Assembly: GCA_947564265.1 (NCBI GenBank)
Contig: CANOBK010000014.1
Span: forward strand, 1-41,706
Source: an uncultured Caryophanales bacterium
GTDB taxonomy: Bacteria; Bacillota_I; Bacilli_A; RF39; UBA660
Reading direction: 5' to 3'
Length of the DNA stretch: 41,706 bases
Shown: in pieces, positions 23,670 to 31,822 of the stretch
Position numbering within the stretch: position 1 is the stretch's first letter
How the letters are laid out: each line of letters starts with the position of its first letter
Notes under the pieces: model-generated
The model's input: the letters and a program-made list of their open reading frames with translations, nothing else
The model's database searches: none
What the model was told of the DNA's origin: nothing
Program-made: the position numbers and the translations under genes

Positions 23670-24490
23670 AAATAGCAGTAATAAGTGATATACACTCCAA
23701 TTTACTAGCATTTAATTTGGCTATCCAAGATGCAAAAAATGAAAATGTGGATACCTTTATTTTCTTGGGTGATTATATAACAGATGGTGAAAATGGAAAT
23801 GAAATAATAAACATTATTAAAAATATTTCTAGCTATGTTATTTCGGGAAATAGAGAAAAGTATATAATTAATTATTCTAAAGAAAAGAAAGATTATAATA
23901 ATTACAAACCAATAGCACATACTTATAATAGCTTAACAGAGGATAATATTAACTATATAAAAAATTTAAAAGATTCTATGATGATAGAAATTAATAATTT
24001 TAAGCTATTAATACTTCATGGTGATAAGTATTTTAATTTACCTAAGATAGATTCTTCGATGTTTGATTCAATTATATCGGAATACGCTTTTGATATATGT
24101 TTATTTGGGCATACGCATCAGTATCTTTGTACAAAATATAAGAACAAAATGTTCATAAATCCAGGCTCAATCGGAACACCAACAGATACTCCTACTTATA
24201 AATATTGTATAATTGAAATATCTGATAAAATAAATATTAAGTTAAAGGAATTTGAGGTAAGTGATACTTTTGATAAATTAGAAAAGGTATATAGAAAAAC
24301 TAATTATTATAAAGAAAATATGACTTGGGCTGAACTTGTATTAATAGGAATAAAAGATGGGAAAGATTATTGCACCCCATTTATAGAATTATTTAATAGT
24401 AAAATAAAATCATTCAATATTTTAAAATATGATCAGTTTAATAAAATCTGGGATGATACTTATAAAGAATTTATAAAAGAGATAGAATAG
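23666..24490 (+). CDS. Calcineurin-like metallophosphoesterase (YfcE-type)
   Basis: A 274-residue cytoplasmic phosphodiesterase-like enzyme. Metal motifs in order: DIHSN (Asp8, His10), GDYIT, GNREK in place of the usual GNHE/GNxE, LHGD near residue 118, and GHTHQ near 147, followed by NPGSIGTP. The last 95 residues form an extra helical region. It starts 4 bp inside the mutY end and is flanked by 19-bp direct repeats, and its codon use is more AT-rich (many ATA, AAT) than mutY or the Nudix gene. It therefore looks like a gene inserted between mutY and the Nudix gene. Substrate unknown. Confidence 0.85.
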   Translation: MKIAVISDIHSNLLAFNLAIQDAKNENVDTFIFLGDYITDGENGNEIINIIKNISSYVISGNREKYIINYSKEKKDYNNYKPIAHTYNSLTEDNINYIKNLKDSMMIEINNFKLLILHGDKYFNLPKIDSSMFDSIISEYAFDICLFGHTHQYLCTKYKNKMFINPGSIGTPTDTPTYKYCIIEISDKINIKLKEFEVSDTFDKLEKVYRKTNYYKENMTWAELVLIGIKDGKDYCTPFIELFNSKIKSFNILKYDQFNKIWDDTYKEFIKEIE

Positions 24491-24521
24491 AAATGATAAA
24501 CAATGAATCACTTAAAAAATA

Positions 24522-24540
24522 TTTAGAAAGAAGGAAAAAA
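24522..24540 (+). repeat. 19-bp direct repeat, copy 2
   Basis: Second copy of TTTAGAAAGAAGGAAAAAA, located just before the Nudix gene, where it supplies the ribosome-binding site. It lies 880 bp from copy 1. A short vestigial frame around it again reads LERRKK, like the end of mutY. Confidence 0.85.
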
Positions 24541-24541
24541 T

Positions 24542-25009
24542 ATGATGAAACGAAGTGCAGGAATATTGGTTTATCGAATCAACAATAATAGATTAGAAGT
24601 ATTACTTTGTCATATGGGTGGTCCTTATTGGAAGGGGATTGATCAAGGTGGATGGTCAATTCCAAAAGGAGAGATGAGTAAGGAAAAAGCAATTGATACA
24701 GCCGTTCGTGAATTTAGGGAAGAGACTAGCTTTCCAATAGAAAGGAATTCCTTAGAATTCTTAGGAAGTAAAAAGCAATTTAGTAAAAAATTAGTAATTA
24801 TCTTTACTGCTAATTGTGATTATGATGCTTCAAAAGCCTACAGCAATACATTTCAAATGGAATGGCCAAGAAAAAGCGGGAAAATTTGTGAATTTCCAGA
24901 AATGGATAAAGCAGAATGGATTCCAATTGAGGAAGCAAAGAAAAGGATTCTAAGTGGACAGCTATATTTTCTTTTAAAACTAGAAGAAAAATTAAAAATG
25001 CAAGACTGA
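24542..25009 (+). CDS. Nudix hydrolase
   Basis: A 155-residue pyrophosphohydrolase. The Nudix box is complete: GEMSKEKAIDTAVREFREETSF (Gly, five residues, Glu, seven residues, REFREE), preceded by GGWSIPKG. The C-terminal EFPEMDKAEWIPIEEAKKRI block is typical of the bis(5'-nucleosyl)-tetraphosphatase or 8-oxo-dGTP-like members, but the substrate cannot be told from this. It lies between DNA repair genes (mutY, exoA), which fits a housecleaning role. ATG-ATG at the start; either could be used. Confidence 0.85.
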   Translation: MMKRSAGILVYRINNNRLEVLLCHMGGPYWKGIDQGGWSIPKGEMSKEKAIDTAVREFREETSFPIERNSLEFLGSKKQFSKKLVIIFTANCDYDASKAYSNTFQMEWPRKSGKICEFPEMDKAEWIPIEEAKKRILSGQLYFLLKLEEKLKMQD

Positions 25010-25021
25010 TAGGAGAATATT

Positions 25022-25807
25022 ATGAAGTTAGTATCATGGAATGTCGCAGGATTTAGAGCTTGTTTAAAAAAGGGATTTGAAGAATTCTTTCAAGAGGTAG
25101 ATGCAGATATTTTTTGTCTTCAAGAGGTAAAGGCAACGATGGATCAATATGATTTTCATCCAAAAGGTTACTTTGAATATCTATATCCGGCAGAAAGGAA
25201 GGGATATTCGGGAACTTTAATCTTTAGTAAAATAGAGCCTATTTCTGTAACTTATGGAATAGGAACTCAAAAGTTTGATTCAGAGGGTAGGAGTATTACC
25301 CTAGAGTTTCCAAATTTTTATCTTGTAAATTTGTATGTTCCTAATGTAAAAAGATCATTAGAAAGAATGGATGAGAGAATGGAATGGGAAATAAAAATAC
25401 AGAAATACTTAAAAAATTTAGATAAGGAAAAACCTGTTATTATTTGTGGAGATTTTAATGTAGCACACACAGAAATTGATATTAAAAACGCCAAACAGAA
25501 TATCGGGAATGCAGGATTTACTGATGAAGAACGTGAAAAATTTACAGAACTATTAAATCAGGGCTTTCTTGATACCTATCGTTATTACCATCCAGATACA
25601 AAGGATGCTTACACCTGGTGGAGCTATATGCGAAATGTAAGAGAAAAGAATATTGGTTGGAGAATTGATTATTTTCTAGTTTCGAATCGTTGGATTGATA
25701 AAATTATAGATACAAAAATTTATTCAGAAGTATATGGAAGCGATCATTGCCCAATAGGGATTACATTACAAACTTTAAAATCAAGAAAAGGAGAGAAAGA
25801 TAGATGA
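25022..25807 (+). CDS. exoA: Exodeoxyribonuclease III / AP endonuclease
   Basis: A 261-residue AP endonuclease of the ExoIII/ExoA family, cutting DNA at abasic sites. Motifs in order: MKLVSWNVAGFRA, FCLQEVK (metal Glu), YSGTLIFSK, CGDFNVAHTEID (active-site Asp and Asn), WWSYMRNVREKNIGWRIDYF, and the closing GSDHCPIG with the catalytic His. All key residues are present. It would act after MutY makes abasic sites, and the two genes are in the same neighbourhood. It overlaps the next gene by ATGA. Confidence 0.93.
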   Translation: MKLVSWNVAGFRACLKKGFEEFFQEVDADIFCLQEVKATMDQYDFHPKGYFEYLYPAERKGYSGTLIFSKIEPISVTYGIGTQKFDSEGRSITLEFPNFYLVNLYVPNVKRSLERMDERMEWEIKIQKYLKNLDKEKPVIICGDFNVAHTEIDIKNAKQNIGNAGFTDEEREKFTELLNQGFLDTYRYYHPDTKDAYTWWSYMRNVREKNIGWRIDYFLVSNRWIDKIIDTKIYSEVYGSDHCPIGITLQTLKSRKGEKDR

Positions 25808-26817
25808 AATATCCAGAATTTTTAAAAGAAAAAGGTGTGATTGGAGTAACCGCACCATCTGATGGTGTCATAGATTCAGTTAAATTAAATCGATTAGAAA
25901 ATGCAATTTTAAAATTTTCTGAATTAGGATACTCAGTTTTAGAAACAGAAAATGTACGTTCTAGTGAGAAGGGAATTAGTAGTAGTGCGAAAACTAGAGC
26001 GAAACAATTAGAAGATCTATTCAAAGATCCATTTGTTTCTATGATTATCTGTGTCTCAGGAGGGGACTTTCTGTTAGAAATGTTATCAGAATTAGATCTT
26101 TCAGTGATTTCAGAAAATCCGAAATGGATTCAAGGATATTCAGATCCAACAGGCATTTTATTCTTAATTACGACAAAGTTAGATATTGCGACCATTTATG
26201 GGGATAACTTTAAAACTTTTGGAATGGAAGAGTGGCATCCTTCCTTAACAAATAACCTAGAAATTTTAAAAGGAAACTTAATTTCACAGACGAACTTCGA
26301 TTCTTATGAAAAAGAAGATATTCCTTATGTCAGTGGATTAGAGGGATATCATCTAGATACTCCTGTTGTATGGAAAAGCTTATCAAATAAAAAGAAGGTA
26401 TCTATGAAAGGAAGACTCATTGGAGGATGTCTTGACTTATTAGTTTCCATGATTGGGACAAAATTTGATTACACAAAAGAATTTATCTCTAGATATCAAG
26501 AAGATGGAATTCTTTGGTACTTTGATAATTGTGAGCTAACGAGCGAAGGAGTCATACGTGCTTTATGGCAATTAAAAGAGGCTGGTTGGTTTGAACATAC
26601 AAATGGAATTGTCTTTGGTCGCAGTATGACAAACTCTAGTTACTATGATATTCCGTTTGAGGAAGCAATCAGTCGTAGTTTGAAAGATTTAGATATCGAA
26701 GTATTATGGGATTTAGATATTGGACATGTAAAACCAAATGTCACCCTAATCAATGGAGCAATTGCAACGATAACCTATGAAAATGGAAAGGGTACAATTG
26801 ACTTTACTTTAGAGTAG
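25804..26817 (+). CDS. S66-family LD-carboxypeptidase (MccF-like)
   Basis: A 337-residue serine peptidase of the LdcA/MccF family. The N-terminal strand IGVTAPSDGVIDS is followed by MIICVSGGDFLLEMLSELD, the nucleophile region IQGYSDPTGILF (Ser in GYSD), DNCELTSEGVIRALWQL (Glu), and the His in the C-terminal DIGHVKP. The length and the long insert before the Glu block fit MccF-like members, which either trim murein tetrapeptides or detoxify microcin C-type peptides. It overlaps the exoA stop as ATGA. No signal peptide, so it is cytoplasmic. Confidence 0.88.
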   Translation: MKYPEFLKEKGVIGVTAPSDGVIDSVKLNRLENAILKFSELGYSVLETENVRSSEKGISSSAKTRAKQLEDLFKDPFVSMIICVSGGDFLLEMLSELDLSVISENPKWIQGYSDPTGILFLITTKLDIATIYGDNFKTFGMEEWHPSLTNNLEILKGNLISQTNFDSYEKEDIPYVSGLEGYHLDTPVVWKSLSNKKKVSMKGRLIGGCLDLLVSMIGTKFDYTKEFISRYQEDGILWYFDNCELTSEGVIRALWQLKEAGWFEHTNGIVFGRSMTNSSYYDIPFEEAISRSLKDLDIEVLWDLDIGHVKPNVTLINGAIATITYENGKGTIDFTLE

Positions 26818-26860
26818 AAAATTTAAAAAAATCGCATATAAATTCCTTAGGAGGAATTTT

Positions 26861-27562
26861 ATGAGAAAACCAGTAATTGGAATTTCCACTCGAAGTTTTA
26901 AAGACCATGGAAATTCTCTTCTTGGAATGGGTGAAGAATACCGATTAGCAATCATTAAAGCGGGAGGAATTCCACTTTTTATTGCACCTATCAATCTTTT
27001 GGATTATGGGAAGCATCCAACAAAAGAAGAAAGTAAATTTACAGAGGAAGAAATAAAAAACTATCATCAAATTCTTTCTCTTTGTGATGGTTTTTTAATT
27101 CCAGGAGGAGAAGAAATCTATGATTTTGATCGATTGGTATGTCAGTATGCTTATGAAAATGATTTACCATATTTAGGAATCTGTCTTGGAATGCAGATTC
27201 TTGGAAATATCGATTCCTTTTTTAAAGGTGAGGTAACAGACGATACTGTTTTAAATCAAACGGAAATCAATCACTATCAACCAGAAGTTTTATTTGTTCA
27301 TAAAAATAGAATTTTTCCAAGTAAGCTTTTTGATATTTTAGGAGTCTCAGAAATTTCTGTCAATAGTAGACACCATTACCATATTGAAGAAAAAGATATT
27401 TTTAAAGTATCAAGTCGTTCCTCTGATGGGTTAATTGAAGGAATAGAAATACCCAATAAAAAATTTATGATTGGTGTTCAGTGGCATCCAGAATCCATGA
27501 TTTCAAGTTGCCCAGTGATGCTTCGATTGTTTAAAGCGCTGATAAAATCATGTAATGAGTAG
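26861..27562 (+). CDS. Class I glutamine amidotransferase-like (PuuD / C26) hydrolase
   Basis: A 233-residue member of peptidase family C26 (gamma-glutamyl-GABA hydrolase type), which cleaves gamma-glutamyl amides. It begins with KPVIGISTRSFKDHGNS, has an oxyanion GGEE, nucleophile Cys in YLGICLGMQILGN, substrate-pocket NSRHHYHIE, and His-Glu in VQWHPESM. AGGAGG lies just before the ATG. It follows the S66 peptidase by 43 bp, and both could process wall-derived gamma-linked peptides. Terminated by a hairpin at 27563. Confidence 0.85.
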   Translation: MRKPVIGISTRSFKDHGNSLLGMGEEYRLAIIKAGGIPLFIAPINLLDYGKHPTKEESKFTEEEIKNYHQILSLCDGFLIPGGEEIYDFDRLVCQYAYENDLPYLGICLGMQILGNIDSFFKGEVTDDTVLNQTEINHYQPEVLFVHKNRIFPSKLFDILGVSEISVNSRHHYHIEEKDIFKVSSRSSDGLIEGIEIPNKKFMIGVQWHPESMISSCPVMLRLFKALIKSCNE

Positions 27563-27589
27563 AAAGAGAGAGTCACTCTTTTTTCTTTT
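27563..27589 (+). terminator. Intrinsic terminator
   Basis: AAAGAG (27563-27568) pairs with CTCTTT (27576-27581), followed by TTTTCTTTT. It ends the mutY-to-amidotransferase transcript. Confidence 0.7.
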
Positions 27590-27640
27590 GTCAAAGAATT
27601 GTAAAATTTTTTTGAATCTCTTTTTTTCTCATTTTTAGAA

Positions 27641-27649
27641 TGATATAAT
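27641..27649 (+). promoter_or_regulatory. Extended -10 promoter of pyrG
   Basis: TGA-TATAAT (TATAAT 27644-27649) lies 60 bp before the pyrG ATG. The expected start point is near 27656-27658. Confidence 0.65.
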
Positions 27650-27656
27650 TTAAGAG

Positions 27657-27688
27657 AGCCTAAGAAAGTTCTCTTGGGACTTTTTTTA
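27657..27688 (+). terminator. pyrG leader terminator (attenuator)
   Basis: CC-T-AAGA (27659-27665) pairs with TCTTGG (27672-27677) with one bulged T, directly followed by ACTTTTTTT. It lies between the promoter and the pyrG ribosome-binding site (GGGAGG at 27694). Leader termination controls pyrG in other Gram-positives. Confidence 0.6.
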
Positions 27689-27709
27689 TTTTAAGGGAGG
27701 TTATAATTT

Positions 27710-29326
27710 ATGGCAAAGTTTGTTTTTGTAACAGGTGGGGTATGTTCAGGACTAGGAAAAGGAATCACAGCATCTAGTATTGCGTTATTATTAAAATCAA
27801 AGGGATATAAGGTATTTATGCAGAAGTTTGATCCTTATATGAATGTAGATCCAGGAACGATGTCTCCGATTCAACATGGAGAAGTATTTGTGACTGCGGA
27901 TGGATGTGAGACAGATTTAGATCTTGGACATTACGAGAGATTTATCGATGAGGAATTAAACTATACTTCGAATATCACCAATGGAAAAATTTATTCTAGT
28001 GTCATTGAAAAAGAGCGTCGAGGAGATTTTTTAGGGGCGACCATTCAAATTGTTCCTCATATCTCAAATGAAATAAAAAATAAAATTTATGAAGCCGCAA
28101 CGACTTCAGGTGCCGATATCGTCATTACAGAAATCGGAGGAACAGTGGGTGATATAGAATCCTCTGTTATGATGGAAGCCTTAAGACAATTTCGACTAGA
28201 ACAAGGAAGAGAAAATACCTTATTTGTTCACACGACTTTAGTTCCCTACTTGGTGGGTTCCAATGAATTAAAAACCAAACCAACACAAAATAGTATCATT
28301 GAACTTCGTAGACTTGGAATTCAACCAGATATTTTAGTAACGAGAGCACCTATCGATCTTGGTGAAGCAGTAAGAAGTAAAATCGCACTATTTGGAAGTA
28401 TTCCTGCAGAAAATATTATCGAAGCGAAAGATGTTAATAATATTTATGAAATTCCTTGTAATTTTCATAAGCAAAATATTGAAGAAATTATCCTAAATCA
28501 ATTTCGTTTAAAAGTAACAGAAAGTAATTTAAAAGATTGGGAAGAACTAATCCATAATGTAGAAAATTTAGAGGGAGAAGTAGAAATTGCTTTAGTTGGA
28601 AAATATGTAGAATTAGAAGATGCTTATCTATCCGTAAAAGAGGCATTAAAAGCAGCTGGGTATAAATATAAAAAACATGTAAAAATAAAATGGGTAGATA
28701 GTGAACAATTAGAAAAAGCAGAAGTAAATATCAAAGATATTCTAGGAGATGTGAAAGGAATTCTAGTCCCTGGTGGTTTTGGTAGCCGTGGGATTGAAGG
28801 AAAAATTCTAGCATGTCAGTATGCAAGAGAAAAGAAAATTCCTTATTTAGGAATCTGTCTTGGAATGCAGATTGCAGTCATTGAATTTGCTCGTCATGTT
28901 TGTGGAATTGAAGACGCTTCTTCTACCGAATTTAATGAAGTATGTAAAAATCCAGTAATCGACTTAATGATTGATCAAAAGTCAATTGTTAATAAAGGAG
29001 GAACTCTTAGATTAGGAAATTATGAATGTAAAATCAGCAAGGGAACTCTCGCTTATAAAGATTATGGACAAGAAACCATTTATGAGCGCCATCGCCATCG
29101 TTATGAATTTAATAATCAGTACCGAGAAACTTTAGAAGCACATGGAATGGTATTTTCAGGAATCCATCCAGATCTTAATCTAGTAGAAATTGTCGAGTTA
29201 AAAGATCATCCACACTTTATTGCAAGCCAATTTCATCCAGAGTTTAAGAGTCGTCCTACCAAGGCACATCCACTTTTTTCTTCCTTTGTGAAAGCTGCGA
29301 TTGATTATCAGAAAAAGTGTAAATAA
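27710..29326 (+). CDS. pyrG: CTP synthase
   Basis: Makes CTP from UTP with glutamine or ammonia. The 538-residue protein has the amidoligase domain (GVCSGLGKGITASSIALLL, DPYMNVDPGTMSPIQHGEVFV, DLGHYERF) and the glutaminase domain with nucleophile Cys in YLGICLGMQ and His-Glu in SQFHPEF. The length is normal for the family. AAGGGAGG precedes the ATG. It sits behind its own promoter and a leader terminator and ends at a strong hairpin. Confidence 0.97.
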   Translation: MAKFVFVTGGVCSGLGKGITASSIALLLKSKGYKVFMQKFDPYMNVDPGTMSPIQHGEVFVTADGCETDLDLGHYERFIDEELNYTSNITNGKIYSSVIEKERRGDFLGATIQIVPHISNEIKNKIYEAATTSGADIVITEIGGTVGDIESSVMMEALRQFRLEQGRENTLFVHTTLVPYLVGSNELKTKPTQNSIIELRRLGIQPDILVTRAPIDLGEAVRSKIALFGSIPAENIIEAKDVNNIYEIPCNFHKQNIEEIILNQFRLKVTESNLKDWEELIHNVENLEGEVEIALVGKYVELEDAYLSVKEALKAAGYKYKKHVKIKWVDSEQLEKAEVNIKDILGDVKGILVPGGFGSRGIEGKILACQYAREKKIPYLGICLGMQIAVIEFARHVCGIEDASSTEFNEVCKNPVIDLMIDQKSIVNKGGTLRLGNYECKISKGTLAYKDYGQETIYERHRHRYEFNNQYRETLEAHGMVFSGIHPDLNLVEIVELKDHPHFIASQFHPEFKSRPTKAHPLFSSFVKAAIDYQKKCK

Positions 29327-29359
29327 AAAAAGAAATTTTTGTCATAAAAGTGTAAATAG

Positions 29360-29394
29360 AGAAAAGAAAGTCTTTGGAATTCTTTTCTTTTTTT
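29360..29394 (+). terminator. Intrinsic terminator of pyrG
   Basis: AGAAAAGAA (29360-29368) pairs with TTCTTTTCT (29380-29388), followed by a T-run to 29394. Confidence 0.8.
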
Positions 29395-29401
29395 CTTGGC
29401 G

Positions 29402-29410
29402 TGTTATAAT
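29402..29410 (+). promoter_or_regulatory. Extended -10 promoter of the fucO-like operon
   Basis: TGT-TATAAT (TATAAT 29405-29410) lies 29 bp before the alcohol dehydrogenase ATG. It is the same extended -10 sequence as in front of murL. Confidence 0.6.
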
Positions 29411-29438
29411 TAATTATAGAATAATAGGAGGGGAAAAT

Positions 29439-30593
29439 ATGGCAGTTAATAGAATGATTTTAAATGAAACATCTTATTTTGGACCAAAAGCAAGAGAAGT
29501 AATTTCAAGTGAATTTACATCTCGTGGTTATCAAAAGGCATTAGTAGTTACAGATAAATCATTGATAGAAGCAGGAATTACAGGAAAGGTGTTAGAAGTT
29601 TTAGATACAGATTTTATTCCTTATGAGGTATTTTCTGATGTAAAACCAAATCCTACTGTTTCTTGTGTAAAAGCAGGAATTGAGCAATTTCAAAATAGTA
29701 ATGCAGATTGTTTAATCGCAGTTGGTGGAGGAAGTGTAATCGATACCGCAAAGGCAATTGGGATCGTCGTAAAAAATCCTGAGTTTTCTGATATTGTTTC
29801 TTTAGTTGGAACAGCAGAAACAAAGAATCGATCAGTTCCAATTATTGCTTTACCAACAACGGCAGGAACAGCAGCGGAAGTTACCATTAATTATGTAATC
29901 ACAGATGAAAAGAGTGTCAATAAATTAGTTTGTGTAGATCCACATGATATACCAGTACTATCGATTATTGATACAGAACTAATGGCAGGAATGCCAGAAA
30001 ATATCGCAGCATGGACTGGTTTAGATGCCTTGACTCATGCGATTGAAGGATACATTACCAAGGGTAGTTGGTGTATGACGGATATGATGCACTTAAAGGC
30101 GATTCAAATGATTTTTGATAATCTAGTGCGTGCAGTAAAAGATAAAGATGAAGAAGCAATCAACAATATGGGAATTGCACAATATATCGCAGGAATGGGA
30201 TTCTCAAACGTTGGACTTGGAATCGTTCATTCGATGGCGCATCCATTAGGAGCAGTGTATGATACACCTCATGGACTAGCCAATGCCTTACTGTTACCTT
30301 ATGTCATGGAATGGAACGGAGAAGTATGTGTTCAAAAATTTGAAGAAATTGGAACAGCAATCGGTTTAGATATGAATGCTTTAACAAAGGATGAAATTAT
30401 TCAAAAAGTAGTAGAAAAAGTAAGAGATTTATCCATTCAGTTAGGGGTTCCTCAACATTTAAGTGAAATTGGAGTCAAACAAGAGGATTTAAAAATGCTT
30501 GCGAAAAAGGCAATCATTGATCCATGTACGGGTGGTAATCCAAGAAATGTAACAGTGAATGATATATTAGAACTTTATAAAAAGGCTTTTTAA
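29439..30593 (+). CDS. fucO: Iron-containing alcohol dehydrogenase, FucO-like
   Basis: Likely L-lactaldehyde / 1,2-propanediol oxidoreductase, an iron-dependent NAD(P) enzyme. The 384-residue protein matches FucO closely in MILNETSYFGPKA, GYQKALVVTDK, AVGGGSVIDTAKAIGI, PTTAGTAAEVTINYVITDE, and CVDPHDIP. The metal ligands lie in DALTHAIEGY, HSMAHPLGA and TPHG. The frame extends far upstream (29301) into the pyrG terminator, but the ATG at 29439 follows AGGAGGGG, so it is the start. No fucose kinase or aldolase is seen nearby; the substrate is inferred from similarity. Confidence 0.88.
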   Translation: MAVNRMILNETSYFGPKAREVISSEFTSRGYQKALVVTDKSLIEAGITGKVLEVLDTDFIPYEVFSDVKPNPTVSCVKAGIEQFQNSNADCLIAVGGGSVIDTAKAIGIVVKNPEFSDIVSLVGTAETKNRSVPIIALPTTAGTAAEVTINYVITDEKSVNKLVCVDPHDIPVLSIIDTELMAGMPENIAAWTGLDALTHAIEGYITKGSWCMTDMMHLKAIQMIFDNLVRAVKDKDEEAINNMGIAQYIAGMGFSNVGLGIVHSMAHPLGAVYDTPHGLANALLLPYVMEWNGEVCVQKFEEIGTAIGLDMNALTKDEIIQKVVEKVRDLSIQLGVPQHLSEIGVKQEDLKMLAKKAIIDPCTGGNPRNVTVNDILELYKKAF

Positions 30594-30610
30594 GAAGGGA
30601 GTAGAAAAAT

Positions 30611-31801
30611 ATGGAAGCAAAAGTTGGTTATAGTGTAGAAGCAGATAGCTTCAAATCAGGGGTAGAAACAGTGAATATGGCAACAAAGGGAATGAAGAAT
30701 GCAAAGGTTGGATTCTTATTTACATCGTGTGTTTTAGACCAAAACGAAGTAATGAAAGGAATCGAAAGTGTTTCTAAGATACCTTATATCGGATGTACTT
30801 CTAGTGCAGCGATTGTCGTATCTGGAGCAGGATATATTGGAAATGAATCTGGATATTCTGGAATGATGGCTTTCGATGGGGAAGACCTAGTTGTTGGTGT
30901 CGCTGCCAGTGAAAGAGATGGGGACCCAAGAGAAGTTGGAAAGAAAATTGCTCGTGAAGCGATTAAGAATGCTGGAATTAATAAAATTCCTTCTTATTTC
31001 TTCATGACAGCTTCTCCAAAAGAAGAAGAAGAATACTTACTCGGAATTCAAGATGTAATTGGTAGAGTTCCTATGTTTGGTGGATCTGCTGCTGATAATA
31101 CAGTCGAAGGAAATTGGTCTATTATTTGTAATGGAAAAGCATTTAGTGACGGTTGTGCAGTTGCTTTCTTCTATGCAAATAATGAGTGTAAAACAAATTA
31201 TACAGGGGCTTACCGTGAAACAGATAATGTTGGAATTATCACAGAGGTACAAAATAAGCGTACACTAGTATCGATTGATGGAGTTTCTGCTCTTAAAAAA
31301 TATGCAAAATGGATTGGTAGTACACCAAAAAATTTGAAAGGATCTAACTTATTGTCAGCTTCTATTACAAAACCATTAGGAGTAAAAGATCCGCTTGGTA
31401 ATTTAGTAGCAATCCGTCATCCAATGTTTGGAGATGATAAAAATACACCAACAACAGCAGATGATGTCATGAATTTAGGAAATCATTTAGTAGAAAAAAC
31501 AGCCATTATTCAAATGGAAGCTACTATTGATGAATTAATCCAATCTAATTCTAAAGTTCTAGAAGAACTAAATCATATGATGAAAAAGGAACCATGTGCT
31601 TATTTCTTAGTTCATTGTGGTGGAAGAAGACTTGGTATTGCAATGGAAGGTAGAGAAAAAGAAATTTATGAAGAACTAACCAAAGTAGCAAAAGACAAGC
31701 CATTTATTGTTGCCTTTACGTTTGGAGAATACGGATATAGAGAACATTCTGCCAATACTTGCGGAGGACTTTCCTTATCATTTACAGGATTCTCTAAGTA
31801 G
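30611..31801 (+). CDS. FIST-domain protein
   Basis: A 396-residue FIST N/C-domain protein, the family first described as a small-ligand sensory domain and often fused to signalling modules. The N-domain contains FLFTSCVLDQNEVMKGI, IPYIGCTSSAA and VPMFGGSAADN (near 155-165). The C-domain ends with FFLVHCGGRR-like AYFLVHCGGRRLGI and the family's final FTFGEYGY..NTCGGLSLS. There is no output domain. It lies between a lactaldehyde-type reductase and an aldehyde dehydrogenase with 17-21 bp gaps, so it is part of that operon, perhaps as a ligand-binding partner. Confidence 0.8.
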   Translation: MEAKVGYSVEADSFKSGVETVNMATKGMKNAKVGFLFTSCVLDQNEVMKGIESVSKIPYIGCTSSAAIVVSGAGYIGNESGYSGMMAFDGEDLVVGVAASERDGDPREVGKKIAREAIKNAGINKIPSYFFMTASPKEEEEYLLGIQDVIGRVPMFGGSAADNTVEGNWSIICNGKAFSDGCAVAFFYANNECKTNYTGAYRETDNVGIITEVQNKRTLVSIDGVSALKKYAKWIGSTPKNLKGSNLLSASITKPLGVKDPLGNLVAIRHPMFGDDKNTPTTADDVMNLGNHLVEKTAIIQMEATIDELIQSNSKVLEELNHMMKKEPCAYFLVHCGGRRLGIAMEGREKEIYEELTKVAKDKPFIVAFTFGEYGYREHSANTCGGLSLSFTGFSK

Positions 31802-31822
31802 GTAAGAAAGGAAGAAGCAGTT

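Noticed and set aside
29301-29438. Longer N-terminus for the alcohol dehydrogenase
   Set aside because: The upstream extension runs through the pyrG stop, its terminator and the operon's promoter; the ATG at 29439 has AGGAGGGG.
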